Source of the DNA: Pyricularia pennisetigena
Lineage: Eukaryota > Ascomycota > Sordariomycetes > Magnaporthales > Pyriculariaceae
Length of the DNA stretch: 64,000 bases
Assembly: GCF_004337985.1 (NCBI RefSeq)
Contig: NC_043742.1
Coordinates: 4,140,176-4,204,175 of the forward strand
Direction: 5' to 3'
Positions 24,197 to 35,484 of this stretch are shown here, piece by piece. Each line of letters starts with the position of its first letter. Position 1 is the first letter of the stretch. The notes beneath the pieces are model-generated. The model was not told the origin of the DNA, did not search any database, and saw only the letters and a program-made list of their open reading frames with translations. The translations under genes and the position numbers were made by a program.

Positions 24197-26265
24197 TCAC
24201 TGCCACCTGAATTCGTTTTGCGTAGAATATCCCGAATCTTCTGTATGCGTCGTCTGCACTCCGCTGCTCGATGATGATCCGTTGTGTGGTAACGATGGTG
24301 GCGGACGAGTATCTCCTTGCCTCCGTTGACCTTGCTGCCACGCGTCTCCCGCCGCGCCGTCTCTCACGTAATTGTGTGGCGACCATAACCCGCGAGGGGC
24401 TTGCTGCGTTTGTGAATATTGTAAGGCTTGCTGTTGTTCATGGTATTGCTCTTCATGCCGCTGATGCTGAGGATGATGTTGTTGATGATGTTGTTGATGA
24501 TGTTGTTGATGATGTTGATCCAGCTGCTGTGGCGGCGGTGCTTGTTGCTGCTGCTGTTGGCCAAAGGTGTAGGGTGATGTAGAGTATTGAGGCAAGTGTT
24601 GGATGGAGTGCGTGTATGTATGTCTTTCGACGTAGCCTTGAGGCTGATGATGATGATACGTTCCCGGGGCCCCTCCAAACTGCGGATCAGGAGCGTAGCC
24701 CCCGTAGGGTATATCTGAGCCCATAGGTGTCTGCGCAGCCTTACCAAGCCTTGCCCATCTCAGAGCGGCTTGGTTTTCGGGTCCCTGATACTCGAGGTCA
24801 CCACCAGCTGGATCCCAGACTGGGAAACCATCTGGAGGTTGTGCTTCGCCTTGGGGAACACCTCTGCAGTGCTTGGCGAAATTGCCATTTATGCCAACCA
24901 GTGCCCATGCAAAGACTGCTACATCTTTGATGGCCATCATGAACTGCTCGTCTGGCGGACCATTCACGGGCTTGACAGGCTCCCTGAGTGGCATGTACTC
25001 AGGCCGAAGTGGAGCACGGAACTGATGTACCTGATCCAGTGGCACATTCGGTCGAATAATCTCGCGGCCCCATGGAGCAGCAAAGAATCCATGGTGTTGG
25101 TTGTAGGCGGCCGACGCCGGCTGCTGTGGTTGTTGGAGGGCAGGAATGAGGGGCCGAGCTTTTCTGATAATCACCACGAGCCCGTCAGATGCACAAGATA
25201 CGACTGCCTCAACTTCGATGCCCCGTGGTTGTTCCTCCGCGGCACCATTCCCTAGGCCTGCATCATCGTGCGCCGCTACGATTTGCTGGTTGTTGCCATC
25301 TTCATTGCGATTTTGCCGTGGTGGTCCAGCTATTTGCGGGCGACCATCCACGTCAGCAGACGACAGCCGCACTCCACCGTTGTCCGAGTCCGGATCGCTG
25401 TCTTCTTCGTCGTTCATCGCGACGTCCGGACCCTGAGCGGGAGCCCTTGCGTCTTTCACCCAGAATCTCAAATATGCAATCGAGTCGTTCGATTTGGCAC
25501 TCTCAAGGCATCTTTCCGCCTCGGGAACACAGTCGTCCTCAATATAGTCGTAGAAACTTGAACCCCGAATTTCTTCCAGAGAACGTCCGCCCAGGATAGA
25601 ATCAACAGCAAATGTTGCGTGCATGATCGTGAGGTTTCGGGTAAACCGGTTTAGGATCAAAGCCCCACGTGGTTCCCTCTCCACGGGTGCTGATGTGAAC
25701 TTTGGAGAAAGATACTCCAGCATGTGATACCGCGGGTCACGGGGTGAACAAGAAAAGATCCTCCGAATAAGGGGGGCATCCTTAGCTCTCTCTGAATTCA
25801 TGTGTTAGCCCGAGTCGGTGAGATTGGACATAGGGTAAACCTGGCACATACGCTCACTTCTGGTGCCTCGCCGGTACAGGCTGATACAAGCCACCAAGAC
25901 ATTGTAGACTACGGTGAAGCAGCATTCACAGCCAATCCACCGACCGTCCTTTCCCCGAAGTCGGGCATAGTGGAGAACTGCAGCCTTGTCAAGTCGCAGG
26001 CCGCGACTATGAACACGCCGCGCAAATGGGACCTCGTCTGGGTGAAAGAAGTCAAAGGACGATCTCATATAGACCTCCTCGGGCCGGTAGCCTAGAATCT
26101 GCTCGATAGAAGCAGACGCGAAAGTGATTCTAGCCTCAGGAGAAGTATCTGCCAGGCATCAAAATTATGATAAGCGCGCCATCCTGCTAGATTTTTGTTT
26201 TTTGTTTGATTTCTCTCTCCCGTCTGAAGAAACTCACCGTGGACAGTTATGAAGGTGTGCTCCAT
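24197..26265 (-). CDS. two-PAS-domain protein with His/Gln-rich C-terminus
   Basis: Model: exons 26265-26238 (28 nt), 26148-25852 and 25791-24197 on the minus strand, 639 residues. The first PAS domain (about 10-105) contains ASIEQILGYRPEEV, FHPDEVPFAR and GRWIGCECCFTVV. The second (about 150-225) contains LTIMHATFAVDSILG and SFYDYIEDD. Neither holds the photoactive-cysteine motif of LOV domains, so a flavin photoreceptor is unlikely. The rest is low-complexity: an Asp/Glu-rich patch, then a C-terminal region very rich in His, Gln and Pro. I recognise it as a protein family widespread in filamentous ascomycetes but know no function. PAS domains usually sense small ligands or mediate dimerisation, so a regulatory role is an inference. 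Stop TGA at 24197-24199. Confidence 0.8.
24472..24519 (-). repeat. 12-bp tandem repeat encoding HHQQ units
   Basis: Four adjacent copies of a 12-bp unit (plus strand GATGATGTTGTT, the last copy varied) encode repeated His-His-Gln-Gln in the C-terminus of the PAS protein. A polyglutamine stretch encoded near 24541-24560 follows on the plus-strand map. Such tracts often vary in length between strains. Confidence 0.85.
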
Positions 26266-26846
26266 GAAGGGCAACGGCGCCAGATCTTGGCGGTACGAGA
26301 AATAATAATTAACGGTATGTCACAAACGTGAAATGACAGGATCCGAGCGCAAGTTTAACCGAAAACAATCGCCTGAAATATGCGGGATTCGTTGCAATTG
26401 TAAGTGGGCGGCAGCCTTGCAACGGCGAAGCTCGTGATCAAGTGGAGTTCCTCTGAGATTGGGTTCTCGGAAAGTCCGATTCCTGTGGCGTAGGTGCGTC
26501 GTGGGTATAGTGCCGGCAAATACGTTTACCGGTACGATAACAACCAATGCTTTCAGAGTCGTGACACAATAGAAACACCTGTTATGTAGCGTGTTGCTTC
26601 TGATCTGGCGTATTTCTTGGTCAATCGTCCTGCTTCTCCGTTGACAAGTGCCCTATGAACTACTCTAGTGTCGCGCAGGCAAGTTTTGGCGCCGTCTGCA
26701 CCAAAAACTCCGATATATTTAACAGTTCTCTACCGAGGCTTCCCGTGAGACAGTCGGAAATCCGATCTGGTATGTACTGCACCGTCGTGGAGACAGTGTC
26801 ACGCCGTAGATGGTTGATTTCGCCACAACGGCACACCGAGGGTAGG

Positions 26847-26872
26847 AAAAAAAAAAAAAAAAAAAAAAAAAA
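26847..26872 (+). repeat. poly(A) tract, 26 A
   Basis: An uninterrupted run of 26 A in the long spacer between the PAS gene and EED. It could be a simple repeat or the tail of an old retroposed sequence; no adjoining element or target duplication was recognised. Confidence 0.95.
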
Positions 26873-28069
26873 GAATTGCTAAGCCCCAAAAGCGCCCTAA
26901 AAGACGACAAGGGGCGGCTGTTCTTTGTATAAAAGACCGCTCCAGGCTCGAGGAGGGCTGAGTGGAAGCCCAAGCTCTCTGAGGGAGGGAGGGATATATG
27001 TGGTTGGGGTGGCGCGCTCAGAAGGCGGGGATTGTTATTTGGGGCTGGTTTCTGGCTGGCAGTGTAGTACAGTAGCAACGGGCTGGATTCGAGGCGATAT
27101 ATGCAGGCGGCAAGGATGTTGCAGGGTGCTAAAGTAACAGAGGAGCAAAGTCCAGGACGACAAAAGCAAAAAGAGGAGAAGAAATATCAGCCCAAATTTT
27201 GGAATGGGCTCGAACAATAGTGGCGGGCAAAGTAAATGCTGTACAGTTAAACCTCACAGCAAAATAAGATATAGATCAGATCAGATTAAATCATAGATCG
27301 CAGAGAACCGCTGACAAGCGCGTGATTGGCGGTTAAATGGTGAGCTCGGACCGGACCGTGACAGGCACTATAGTGCGTTGGTAGATGCTTTGAAAGGCTG
27401 TGTTTTCGTTTTGTTTTGTTTGTTGGGCGCGACACAGAGAGGACAAGCAAGTAGGGATCCCTTGTGAAGGTTTTGCGACGGGGCAAGCTGCGAGCCCTCG
27501 TCTTTTATTCGCGTCATCGGGCCTACAGCTAAATAAACCCGGGGAACTGAAGGGTACCCCGTTTATTTCCCAAGTAGGACGGGACGACGTTGACGGCAAG
27601 TCCCATTGCTGGGTTCGCAGAGGCGGTGATACAACCTCGCCTAAAAGACTGATTGCGGGTTTTTCCTCCAGGGCGGGTTGCCTGTCGTGTATGTTTGTGA
27701 TTCAATGCCAGCCTGGGTTAGGTTGAGACAGGGATAGGTCACTTACCTAGTAGGTGAGGAGGAGCTTGCTTTGGTACGGAGTAGGTAGAAAATCGAAATT
27801 CATTCGTGAGTGATCGCTTTCCCGTGGAACCATTGGATTCTGGATTTTGGTTGGTAGGAATGCATGCCAGAACCCCATCTGCACGGTACAGGTTGCTACC
27901 GGCAGGATTTCACGGCACTTTTTTTTTTTTTTCTCCCTTGTTCTGCATCTTTTTATGTTCAATTTCTTCTTCCTTTCTACAGCACTAAATACTCCGTGTT
28001 CTGCACATCTAGAAATCTAGGTACCAGGTACCTGGAGGTAAAGAGCAAGGATAAAAAGGTAGGGTATGT

Positions 28070-28091
28070 TTAGGTACGTATCCGTACCTAA
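28070..28091. repeat. perfect 9-bp inverted repeat, TTAGGTACG arms
   Basis: TTAGGTACG and CGTACCTAA flank a 4-nt loop (TATC). Just upstream, 28018-28034 holds another near-palindrome built from GGTACC, and CCGGTACG follows at 28092. The cluster sits in the spacer between the PAS gene and EED. Confidence 0.8.
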
Positions 28092-30205
28092 CCGGTACGT
28101 GGGGTTGGGTTGGGGTCAGGAAGGCTAGCACCACACAAGGCACGCTGAAGTGGCAATCCATGCAAGCCCATAAACAAGGAAAATTTTACAGCTCCTGCAT
28201 TCCCGGGACTTGATTCCGTTTCCTCTCGTGCTATCCCAGAGCCCACCGCAGTTCAGTCAGATTACGGCTGATTGTTGGCCGGGTCTGGCCTCCAGCACCT
28301 ATCGCCAAGGTCTACTCACTCTGGCGGAGAGTTTTAATCAACGCTCACAACGCCATGTGTCGCATGGATTCCCCCCTCTTTTTATTGAACAAACAGGCTT
28401 CTCAAGTATCAAGAAAAGAAACGAAAAAGCAAAAAAGCCCCTAAAAGTTATACCGTAACTCACCTACCTAGGCGAAGCTTGGCAAGGTACCCGGGAATAT
28501 TTCCCGTCGAAAATCGCAGGCAATGCAGTTTATGCCCACCTGCCTAGCCATGCACCCACGGACAACAACAACACCACGTGTGGATAGTTTCAGGGATTCA
28601 GGGAAGGCACGGATGTTTGTACCTGTTATGGAGAAGTTTGCGAACAAGCCCAGCCTTGATAACGGTTCAGGAAGGCTGCTCCGGCGTTGTGCAGCTTTCC
28701 CAGGGTCTTTTGAAAGAGTCGATTGGCTCAAGTCGGATAATATTAAAACTACTATGTGATATGTGACACGCAGGATAAAAGAGTTCCATTACAGTAGCGT
28801 GCTGTCAAAAAGACCCATCGTCCAACCCATGCAGCAGATCTCAACATTCCATGCCAGAGCGCGACAGACCACATCTGGATGCGAATTAGCAGGACCGGGA
28901 CGCTAGCCGGTTGCCCAATAAGGGTAAGAACCCTGGCAAGTGCGCCTACGACACCTGCATACTCCTGCAGGACTGTCCCAAGATGGACTGGCTGGACCTG
29001 CCGTAGCGGACCATCAACTCCACTAATCATAGGTATGGCAAATAAAGCGCAATTACCATCCCGCCTTGCCCGCTAAATAATACCCCTTCTAGATCCCAAC
29101 GCGTTGCCTCTAATGTTAGCTCAATTGGACCCAAGAATTGATAATACAAAACCACGGTGGTGATGATAAGGGACGGCGTCTCTAGACGGCTGCCATCTGG
29201 ACCCCTGCCTTCTCGTCACCACCGCCTATGTCTTATAGCGACGAGCCCGAGCATTTCTCCGCCAGACCACTTCACCGTTATATATTGTCCAAATGAGTCT
29301 AATTTGCAATGTCCAAATTATTCCGGCACACCACATGATATTTCTAACAACGACAGATTCAGGTTTCAAAAGCAGCATATATATATATGATTTTTTTTTT
29401 TCGGTTCTTGTGTGAGGCGGTCCTTTGTAGTGCGCCGGCTGCACCCGAATAATAAATGCACAAGGAGGTAGAAACCTGCTTGCCCTCCCACAAGTATATA
29501 CCCGTCGGTAAATCTGGTTGTGGTGGGTATCCTGCATCTTGAGTGTGGTCGTGCGACTGTCTTGGCCTACGCAGCGGCAAGGCGCTTTTTTTTTTTTTTT
29601 TTTGATCGGAACGAGTGCCAAGCTTTCGTGTTCTACAACATACTGTCGACAGCCGGTTTAACGGCCAAAGGGCGTCTTTCCTTCATACGCCACCTCCGAA
29701 CTAGAGTGTCTTGGGTAATTTTGACGGGTACGGTAGCCAGCAAACCAGGACGTGAGCAGGCAACCAGATTAGATTAGTTAGGCTACTATATGTGGTATAA
29801 CAGTAAAATGCTTCAACACGGACTTGACAACATTGTCTGACGGGGTCGCCCCTGCCCATCTGATAAACATCAACACCGGGCGGGTGCCGGGCCAAGCTCC
29901 GCCTTGTCAAGTGGAGTTCCCGGCCTTTTGGACATTCTTGAGAGCATTGCCCCACATTTGGACCTCCGGATCCTGGGCAAACGGTGCTGCTGGTGGTGTT
30001 TCCGAATCAAATAAACCCCAAAATGACGAAGACCTGAATTGAATACCAGAGCTTCAAGATAATAATTGTTCCTCATTGACGTACAGCTGACATTTTTTTC
30101 TGAGAGGAGCTCCAAGGCTTCTGATTAGAAAGAAAAAAAAAAGAAAAAAAAAAAACGAATTGAAGGCTTTCCGTGGATCGGACCGCGTTGCCAAGACCGA
30201 ACGTG

Positions 30206-32527
30206 ATGGCCGCTGGCGACGCGTCGGGAGAATGGGAGCTACCAAGAGTCCGATCATCTCTCTTCTTCGAGGTCAGTTCCCCCATTGCTGCTTGGCTGGT
30301 TCTCATTAGCAAGGTAGCTGATTATTATTCTATGGCAGGATGACTTCAAGCACATTACCGACGATGTAGGCGGAGACACAGGTATTTTAAGCCCTGTCTT
30401 CGTACGCTTGTGGCAAAAACTCCAGGAATAAATGGACTCTTTTTTCTAACTCTTCTATTTTATTCTACTCTTTTCCCACGCAGAGTTCTTTGACGTCAAA
30501 TTCTACCCCTGGAACCCACAAGGTTCACCCGAGATCTTTGCGGCTGCTAGCAAGAAGCATGTGAGTCCCATCTCGTAGTGCCACTTGGGATGAGGTGCTT
30601 CGCTGATACAGGCAAGCTTGATATTGACATTTTATGAATTCCACCAGGTCATCGTTGTTCGTCTTCAACATACAGTCCAGCAGAACAAGAATCCATGTGA
30701 GATTATCAGGGTCATCAGAGACGACGATGTGAGATCTCCCGTGCCAAAGTAGCCATCCGAGTGTATTTATCTGTTAACACGATATGCCTCCAGCACGATG
30801 CTCTAGACTACTCTTGCACGTGGAGTCGAGATGCCAAAACAGAAGCCCCTTTGCTTTGCATTGGAGGCAGAGGCAACAACGTCAAGGTTTACGACGTGAT
30901 CAAGGGAACGCTTGCTCTTGTAAGTTGCTTTGGGGCGTCGAGTAGATGTGGTTTGTCCATAAATTCGCTCTCACACACTGATCAATTTGGCATTTTGTAC
31001 GCAGACGCTTGCTGGACATGGTGATGTAGGTTATCTTGGCCCAGCGACGCGATACATGCCCGATTTGATATGCATCGGCAAGTCGTCGTTTGGTCGTTTC
31101 ATGTCACTGACTCAAAATAACCTAGGGGATCATCGATTTGATAACTTCGCCAGCGAATCCGTTGATCATTGCATCAGCCTCCGATGATACTACTACGCGC
31201 ATCTGGAGCCTGGACCCGGTTCATTCTGCGCAGCCATGCGTGGGCATTTTAGGCGGAGAGAACCATTCGTGGTATCTGCTCAGTATTGTATGGCAGTCAC
31301 CTACCGGCCAACAAAGGTGATGATCAACCTACTAATCGATACTTTTTCTTTCTCCAGGCCTTCCACCAAACAGGCAGGTATATTCTATCTGCAGGCCATG
31401 ACAGAGTTATCAGCATGGTAAATAGCAAAGACGGCCGTGACCACTCGAGGTCCCGTGGACCTATTATGTTGGATTTCTGCTAATATTGAGCACATCTTAG
31501 TGGGCCTTGCCCGATTTTCCTAATCAACATATGGAACGACCTATCGTCATCTACTACCCGCACTTTTTGACCAACGAAATACACCCTAACCTAATAGACT
31601 GGTAGGCGCCTAGTATCCACCCCTAGATGAGCTATTCACTCACAGCTTGACTCCTCCAGTGTCTCTTTCTACGGTGACAATGTCCTCTCGCGAGCCTGTC
31701 ACGAGGACTGTATCGTCATGTGGCGGATCGAGGGCTTCAGTTCGCACGACCCGCCACCGGCGGCCCTGGACGCACCTACTAATTACGACCCGAGCCAGCT
31801 GACGCGGTCGTCCTTTGTCCGCCAGACCGACACCAAATCCTGCCCGCGTCCGTACACCCGCCTCATGACCTTCCATACCAAAGGATGCGGGGTGCAGTTC
31901 TACATGCGCTTCAGCATGCTTCAGCGCAAGGGCATGCACCCGGTCCTGGCGTTCGGTAATGCCGGCTCCAAGATCATGTTTTGGGACATGGCAAGGTTCA
32001 CGGCGTATGCGGACTACATACAGGAGCTCAAAAAGTGGGACAAGGAGGGTGGCGAGGAACCCAAACGACCGAGCTGGCTGGAGCCCCGACGACAGCAGCG
32101 TAAGAAGCCCACCGTCGCGGTCGTAGAACGCCCCATCAGCAAGCTGAGGACCGAAACCTCGAGCAGCGGACGCGAGCTGAGACGCGAGCCGACAACGAGC
32201 AGGGCTGCATCGAGCACTCGCTCGACGCCCGCCGAGACGGCGCCTTCAGTCACTTCATCCAAGGAGCTTGCCAGCAGGGAGATCATGGGACCCGAGGCGA
32301 GAACCGGCTGGGAAGAGAAATACGGCATCTCGGATCCCAACGAACCGATAAAGCCGCACAAGGTTGAGTCGTTTAGTGCGTCAGCTGTTTTGGCGAGGCA
32401 GGTTGCATGGAGCATGGACGGTGCCTGGTGTGTTGTCGCTGGGAGTAAGAACTCGGTCGTCATTTTGGAGCGCTGGAACCCATACAAGAAAGATACGACA
32501 CCAGTCCCAAAGAGCAGTCATAGATAG
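30206..32527 (+). CDS. eed: Polycomb repressive complex 2 subunit EED (WD40)
   Basis: Model: ten exons, 30206-30271, 30339-30381, 30484-30560, 30648-30728, 30794-30919, 31005-31025, 31126-31287, 31358-31417, 31501-31601 and 31660-32527; 534 residues. WD40 repeats carry the ESC/EED sequence: FFDVKFYPW, CIGGRGNNVKVYDV, IASASDDTTTRIWSLDP, YILSAGHDRVISMW and LSRACHEDCIVMWRIEGFSS. EED reads trimethylated H3K27 and activates the methyltransferase of PRC2 in the nucleus; its presence implies H3K27 methylation in this fungus. A long Arg/Ser/Thr-rich insert (about 32040-32340) separates the last WD repeats, making the protein longer than animal EED. Exon 6 is only 21 nt (TLAGHGD). All internal junctions keep the frame and restore WD motifs. 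The gene is tail-to-tail with RRN11, 119 nt away. Confidence 0.9.
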
Positions 32528-32646
32528 ATCGGGAGTGTGTTTTGTTGGCAACGTAATCGGCTTTGTTTCTTTCCCAGAAGTTCCATCTGTAAAATCGTTG
32601 AGGACTTTTTAAATTATCAAAAAAGAGCCTTTGATTTTCTCGAACC

Positions 32647-33993
32647 TCATCGGCCCCTAATTGGCAACGAAGAAAAGAATGGAAGGTCGATATTACTGCT
32701 CCTGTCATCATCCTCGTCCTCATCCGTGTCGTCCGTGCTGCGTGAGACAAAGTCCCTGACCCAACGCTCGACCTCGCCACCATCGTCGATGATCTTCCGG
32801 AACCGGTGCCGCGCCCTGTCCATCTCGGTGCCGCGCTGAACCTTTGCCTCGTGCTCTTCGCCCTCCGTCCTGGGTCTAGGAGGCACCACCAGGTCGGCCA
32901 TGTACAGTGCGATCATGCCCCTCAGTCTCAACAGCTCATGGCTCGTCGAAAAAGGGGGCGCGATCATCAAGTCGTCCATCGACCGCGCCACGTCGCGCAT
33001 CTGGTGGAGCGCCTCGAGGCGAATCGCATCGCGAGCCTCACGCTTTCTCCTCTCGACCTTTAGGTATGCCGAATCGCCACTGCCACCGCTGCCGTCGTGA
33101 CCCCCTTCCTCGTTGGTGTCGGCAAGGCTCCAGTCCTCGGCCTCAATGTCGAGCCGCTTCAGCGCGCGGACCTGCTCGATCCAGGTGTTGTACAGCTCGC
33201 AGCCCAGCAGGGCGGGCCAGAAGCTCAGCGCAGACATGGAACGCGGCTGGAATCTGTTCCAAGGGTACTGGCTGATCAAGGAGCGGAAGTAGTCTCTGAC
33301 GGCGGGCATGTTAGACGCGCGACCCCACCGGCAGGGGATCGTCTCCTCCTTGTCGATGACGCCATCCTCCGATCGCGTCGCGTCGTCCTCCTCCTCACCA
33401 ACCGCCTCATCCCCCGATGACGATGGGGGCCTTTCGCCCTCGCGCATCAGAATCTCGGCGCCCAGCGCCCAGTACCCATTCTTCCTCAAATCGACGCTGG
33501 CACCCCATATCTCGGAGCGGACGAGCAGGCCAAAGGCGCGTTTGGCACGCGCAATGTCGCACTCCTCGAGCGAGCGATGGATCAACGCCGTCAGGACGCC
33601 GAGATGCCGCTCCGCCACGCGGTGCGCGTGCTCCGCGTTCTGCCGCCTCTTTGCATCCTTCTCTCGGCCCTCATCGTCGTCGTCGTTCGTCTCGGCCGGC
33701 GATGACGATGGCGACTGCCCCCGTAAAATTTTCTCGCGCGGCAGCGGTCGGTGCGGAAAATCCGGGATCGCCGTCGACGGCAGCAGGTCCGCGTCACTGT
33801 GGCCGGCCAGGTGCAGCTGGCTGAGCACGGTGGGCGTGTACGACAGCGGGTTGATGATGTCTGATGGCGCCGGGCCGGGGCTGGATGATAAAAATCCGGC
33901 ACTGCTGCTGGGGCGGCTGGACACTGAGCGGGTGCGTTTGCGCTTGTGTGGCTCTTGGTAATGTGCAAATGAGGGCGGTCTTATTTGTGACAT
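32647..33993 (-). CDS. RRN11: RNA polymerase I core factor subunit Rrn11
   Basis: A single exon of 448 residues from ATG 33993; the frame is open 69 nt further to an earlier Met at 34062. I chose 33993 because the protein then begins MSQIRPPSF, with no basic upstream tract. The central block AKRAFGLLVRSEIWGASVDL, followed by KNGYWALGAEIL, is characteristic of the RRN11/RNA_pol_I_TF family, as is YFRSLISQYPWN. Rrn11 is part of the core factor that places RNA polymerase I on the rDNA promoter in the nucleolus. Acidic and Ser-rich low-complexity inserts surround the conserved helices, and an Asp/Glu-rich stretch lies near the C-terminus. Confidence 0.85.
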   Translation of the reverse strand: MSQIRPPSFAHYQEPHKRKRTRSVSSRPSSSAGFLSSSPGPAPSDIINPLSYTPTVLSQLHLAGHSDADLLPSTAIPDFPHRPLPREKILRGQSPSSSPAETNDDDDEGREKDAKRRQNAEHAHRVAERHLGVLTALIHRSLEECDIARAKRAFGLLVRSEIWGASVDLRKNGYWALGAEILMREGERPPSSSGDEAVGEEEDDATRSEDGVIDKEETIPCRWGRASNMPAVRDYFRSLISQYPWNRFQPRSMSALSFWPALLGCELYNTWIEQVRALKRLDIEAEDWSLADTNEEGGHDGSGGSGDSAYLKVERRKREARDAIRLEALHQMRDVARSMDDLMIAPPFSTSHELLRLRGMIALYMADLVVPPRPRTEGEEHEAKVQRGTEMDRARHRFRKIIDDGGEVERWVRDFVSRSTDDTDEDEDDDRSSNIDLPFFSSLPIRGR

Positions 33994-34583
33994 TTTTCTT
34001 TTTTGTTCCTCTCCGTTTCGGCGCTTGATAGGAAAGTAAGTGAGCTCCGAGATGAGTTTCACAAGGTTCCTTGATTGATTCAGGTCCCCGCTGAATCAGG
34101 TTGATGAACGTGAGGAGTTTGGTTAAAAATTACTGTCGAATTGAGTGTGAAATATAAAACAGAAGAGTGACAAAGGGTCTTTTCGTTCTCCTGTGATGAC
34201 TGGCAAAAAATTGGTATGGGTCTGTTGACAGGACAAATTTCTTCGAATTATAATAGAACATCTTTCGCATTAGACCGGTAAGTCTTGAAAATCTGCAAAT
34301 AGACTGACACAGTATCTGCAAGCAATCCAAGAGGCTCGAAGGTAGTGCCTTAGTACATGGCCTGCACATTGGGCATGCGCCTGTAAAAGATGCATCTTGT
34401 GGGTGCCAACAAACAGAGATTAAATCGCATCCATCGCAAAATTCACATATCCCGTCCAATTCTATGTATTTACACACCGAGCTGGTCTATACTGTACACT
34501 GCTCGGCCTTTCCAGCATACCCCGTTGACTAATTTCTAGTTCTGAACTACAGTATCGCTGTCGTTTCGACCAAGTTCATCTGT

Positions 34584-35484
34584 TTACGCAGCTTTCCTTT
34601 CAAAGTACTTCCACTGCCCTTCGGCCGGCTGCTCTTCCAGGTTCTCCCATCTGCAAATGATGATTGTTAGCTGGTGAAGAAAGTTCATAGACAATCTCGA
34701 CATCGCAAAGATACAAGGAGGAAAAAAACAAAACTTACACTTTGCCCTCGATCATGGTTTTGACTAGCCTCAACTCACCCTCGGCCACCTGTACAACCTC
34801 CTCGATGAGTCCGGCGCCAATCTTGTTTTCAACTTCCTCCACTCTTTTGTTGGGGTAAGAGCTCCAAGTCAGTTTGAGTCTCTTTGCGTATATGTCCTCC
34901 GATAACTGTCCCGGGGGCACTTACTGTTCGGCAGTCAGCTGGGGCTCAGGCTCCCAGTCTACCCGCGAGGAGTAGTCATGAGCCTTCCTCAGCATCTTCT
35001 GCGCTTGCCTGGAGCGTTCCTCGCTGGACCTCGCACCCTCCAGCTCGGGGCCCTCGTTGGGCTCGCCGTCCCACTCCTCGTCGCGCATGTCCCTCACCTG
35101 CTGGTTCTTGCGAACCAAGAAGGTCTCGCCGTTCCTGTCAACGCGCGTGATGCTCGTGCCGCCGACCGGACCCTCGGCGGCAGAGTGGAAAAAGTCCGGG
35201 TCGGCCTCGATCTTCTGCTTGGCCTTGGCTGCCCACTCGGCGTGTCCCGGTGGGACGACGGACTGCAGGATGGACATGCGGTGCTTGGTCAGGGCCTCGA
35301 CGGATTGGCGGTAGACGGAGTGCTCGGGAACGGCCTTGAGCTGTTCCAGGGTGCTCGAGTAGAGGTAAAGAAGGGTCGATCGGGGAGAGCCGTGAGTGCG
35401 CAGACCTGCGAGTCCAGTGGCGGTGCCGGGCTCGAGGTAGCGGTGCGGCTTGACGCTCGCGAGTTTCTGTATCGACCGTCGCAT
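34584..35484 (-). CDS. mitochondrial complex I subunit NDUFA5 (fungal 29.9-kDa form)
   Basis: Model: exons 35484-34925, 34843-34739 and 34650-34584 on the minus strand, 243 residues. The N-terminal part has the NDUFA5 signature: GLAGLRTHGSPRSTLLYLY, then STLEQLKAVPEHSVYRQSVE. The later part (LIEEVVQVAEGELRLV, ending VWENLEEQPAEGQWKYF) matches the longer fungal 29.9-kDa subunit. It belongs to the peripheral arm of NADH:ubiquinone oxidoreductase in mitochondria. The N-terminal MRRSIQKLASVKPHR is basic, as expected for a targeting sequence. ATG 35484 was chosen over an earlier in-frame Met at 35634 for that reason. For intron 1 the first AG lies only 19 nt from the donor, so the acceptor at 34844 was used; it restores QVEEVENKIGAG. 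Confidence 0.9.

Larger units (their letters stand above)
26266..30205. other. 3.9-kb divergent intergenic region (PAS gene / EED)
   Basis: No gene could be supported. The stretch holds a run of 26 A (26847-26872), a T run (29586-29603), A-rich tracts at 30130-30154, a short AT repeat near 29379-29388 and a cluster of GGTAC-containing inverted repeats at 28018-28097. Part of it must be promoter and 5' UTR of both flanking genes. Its length is several times that of most spacers here. Confidence 0.5.

Noticed and set aside
33308..33961. 217-residue open frame on the plus strand
   Set aside because: It lies opposite RRN11, whose frame carries a recognised family motif; the plus-strand sequence is Arg/Ser-rich shadow.
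34906..34924. 19-nt intron in NDUFA5
   Set aside because: Too short to splice; the acceptor at 34844 gives an 81-nt intron and restores the family sequence.
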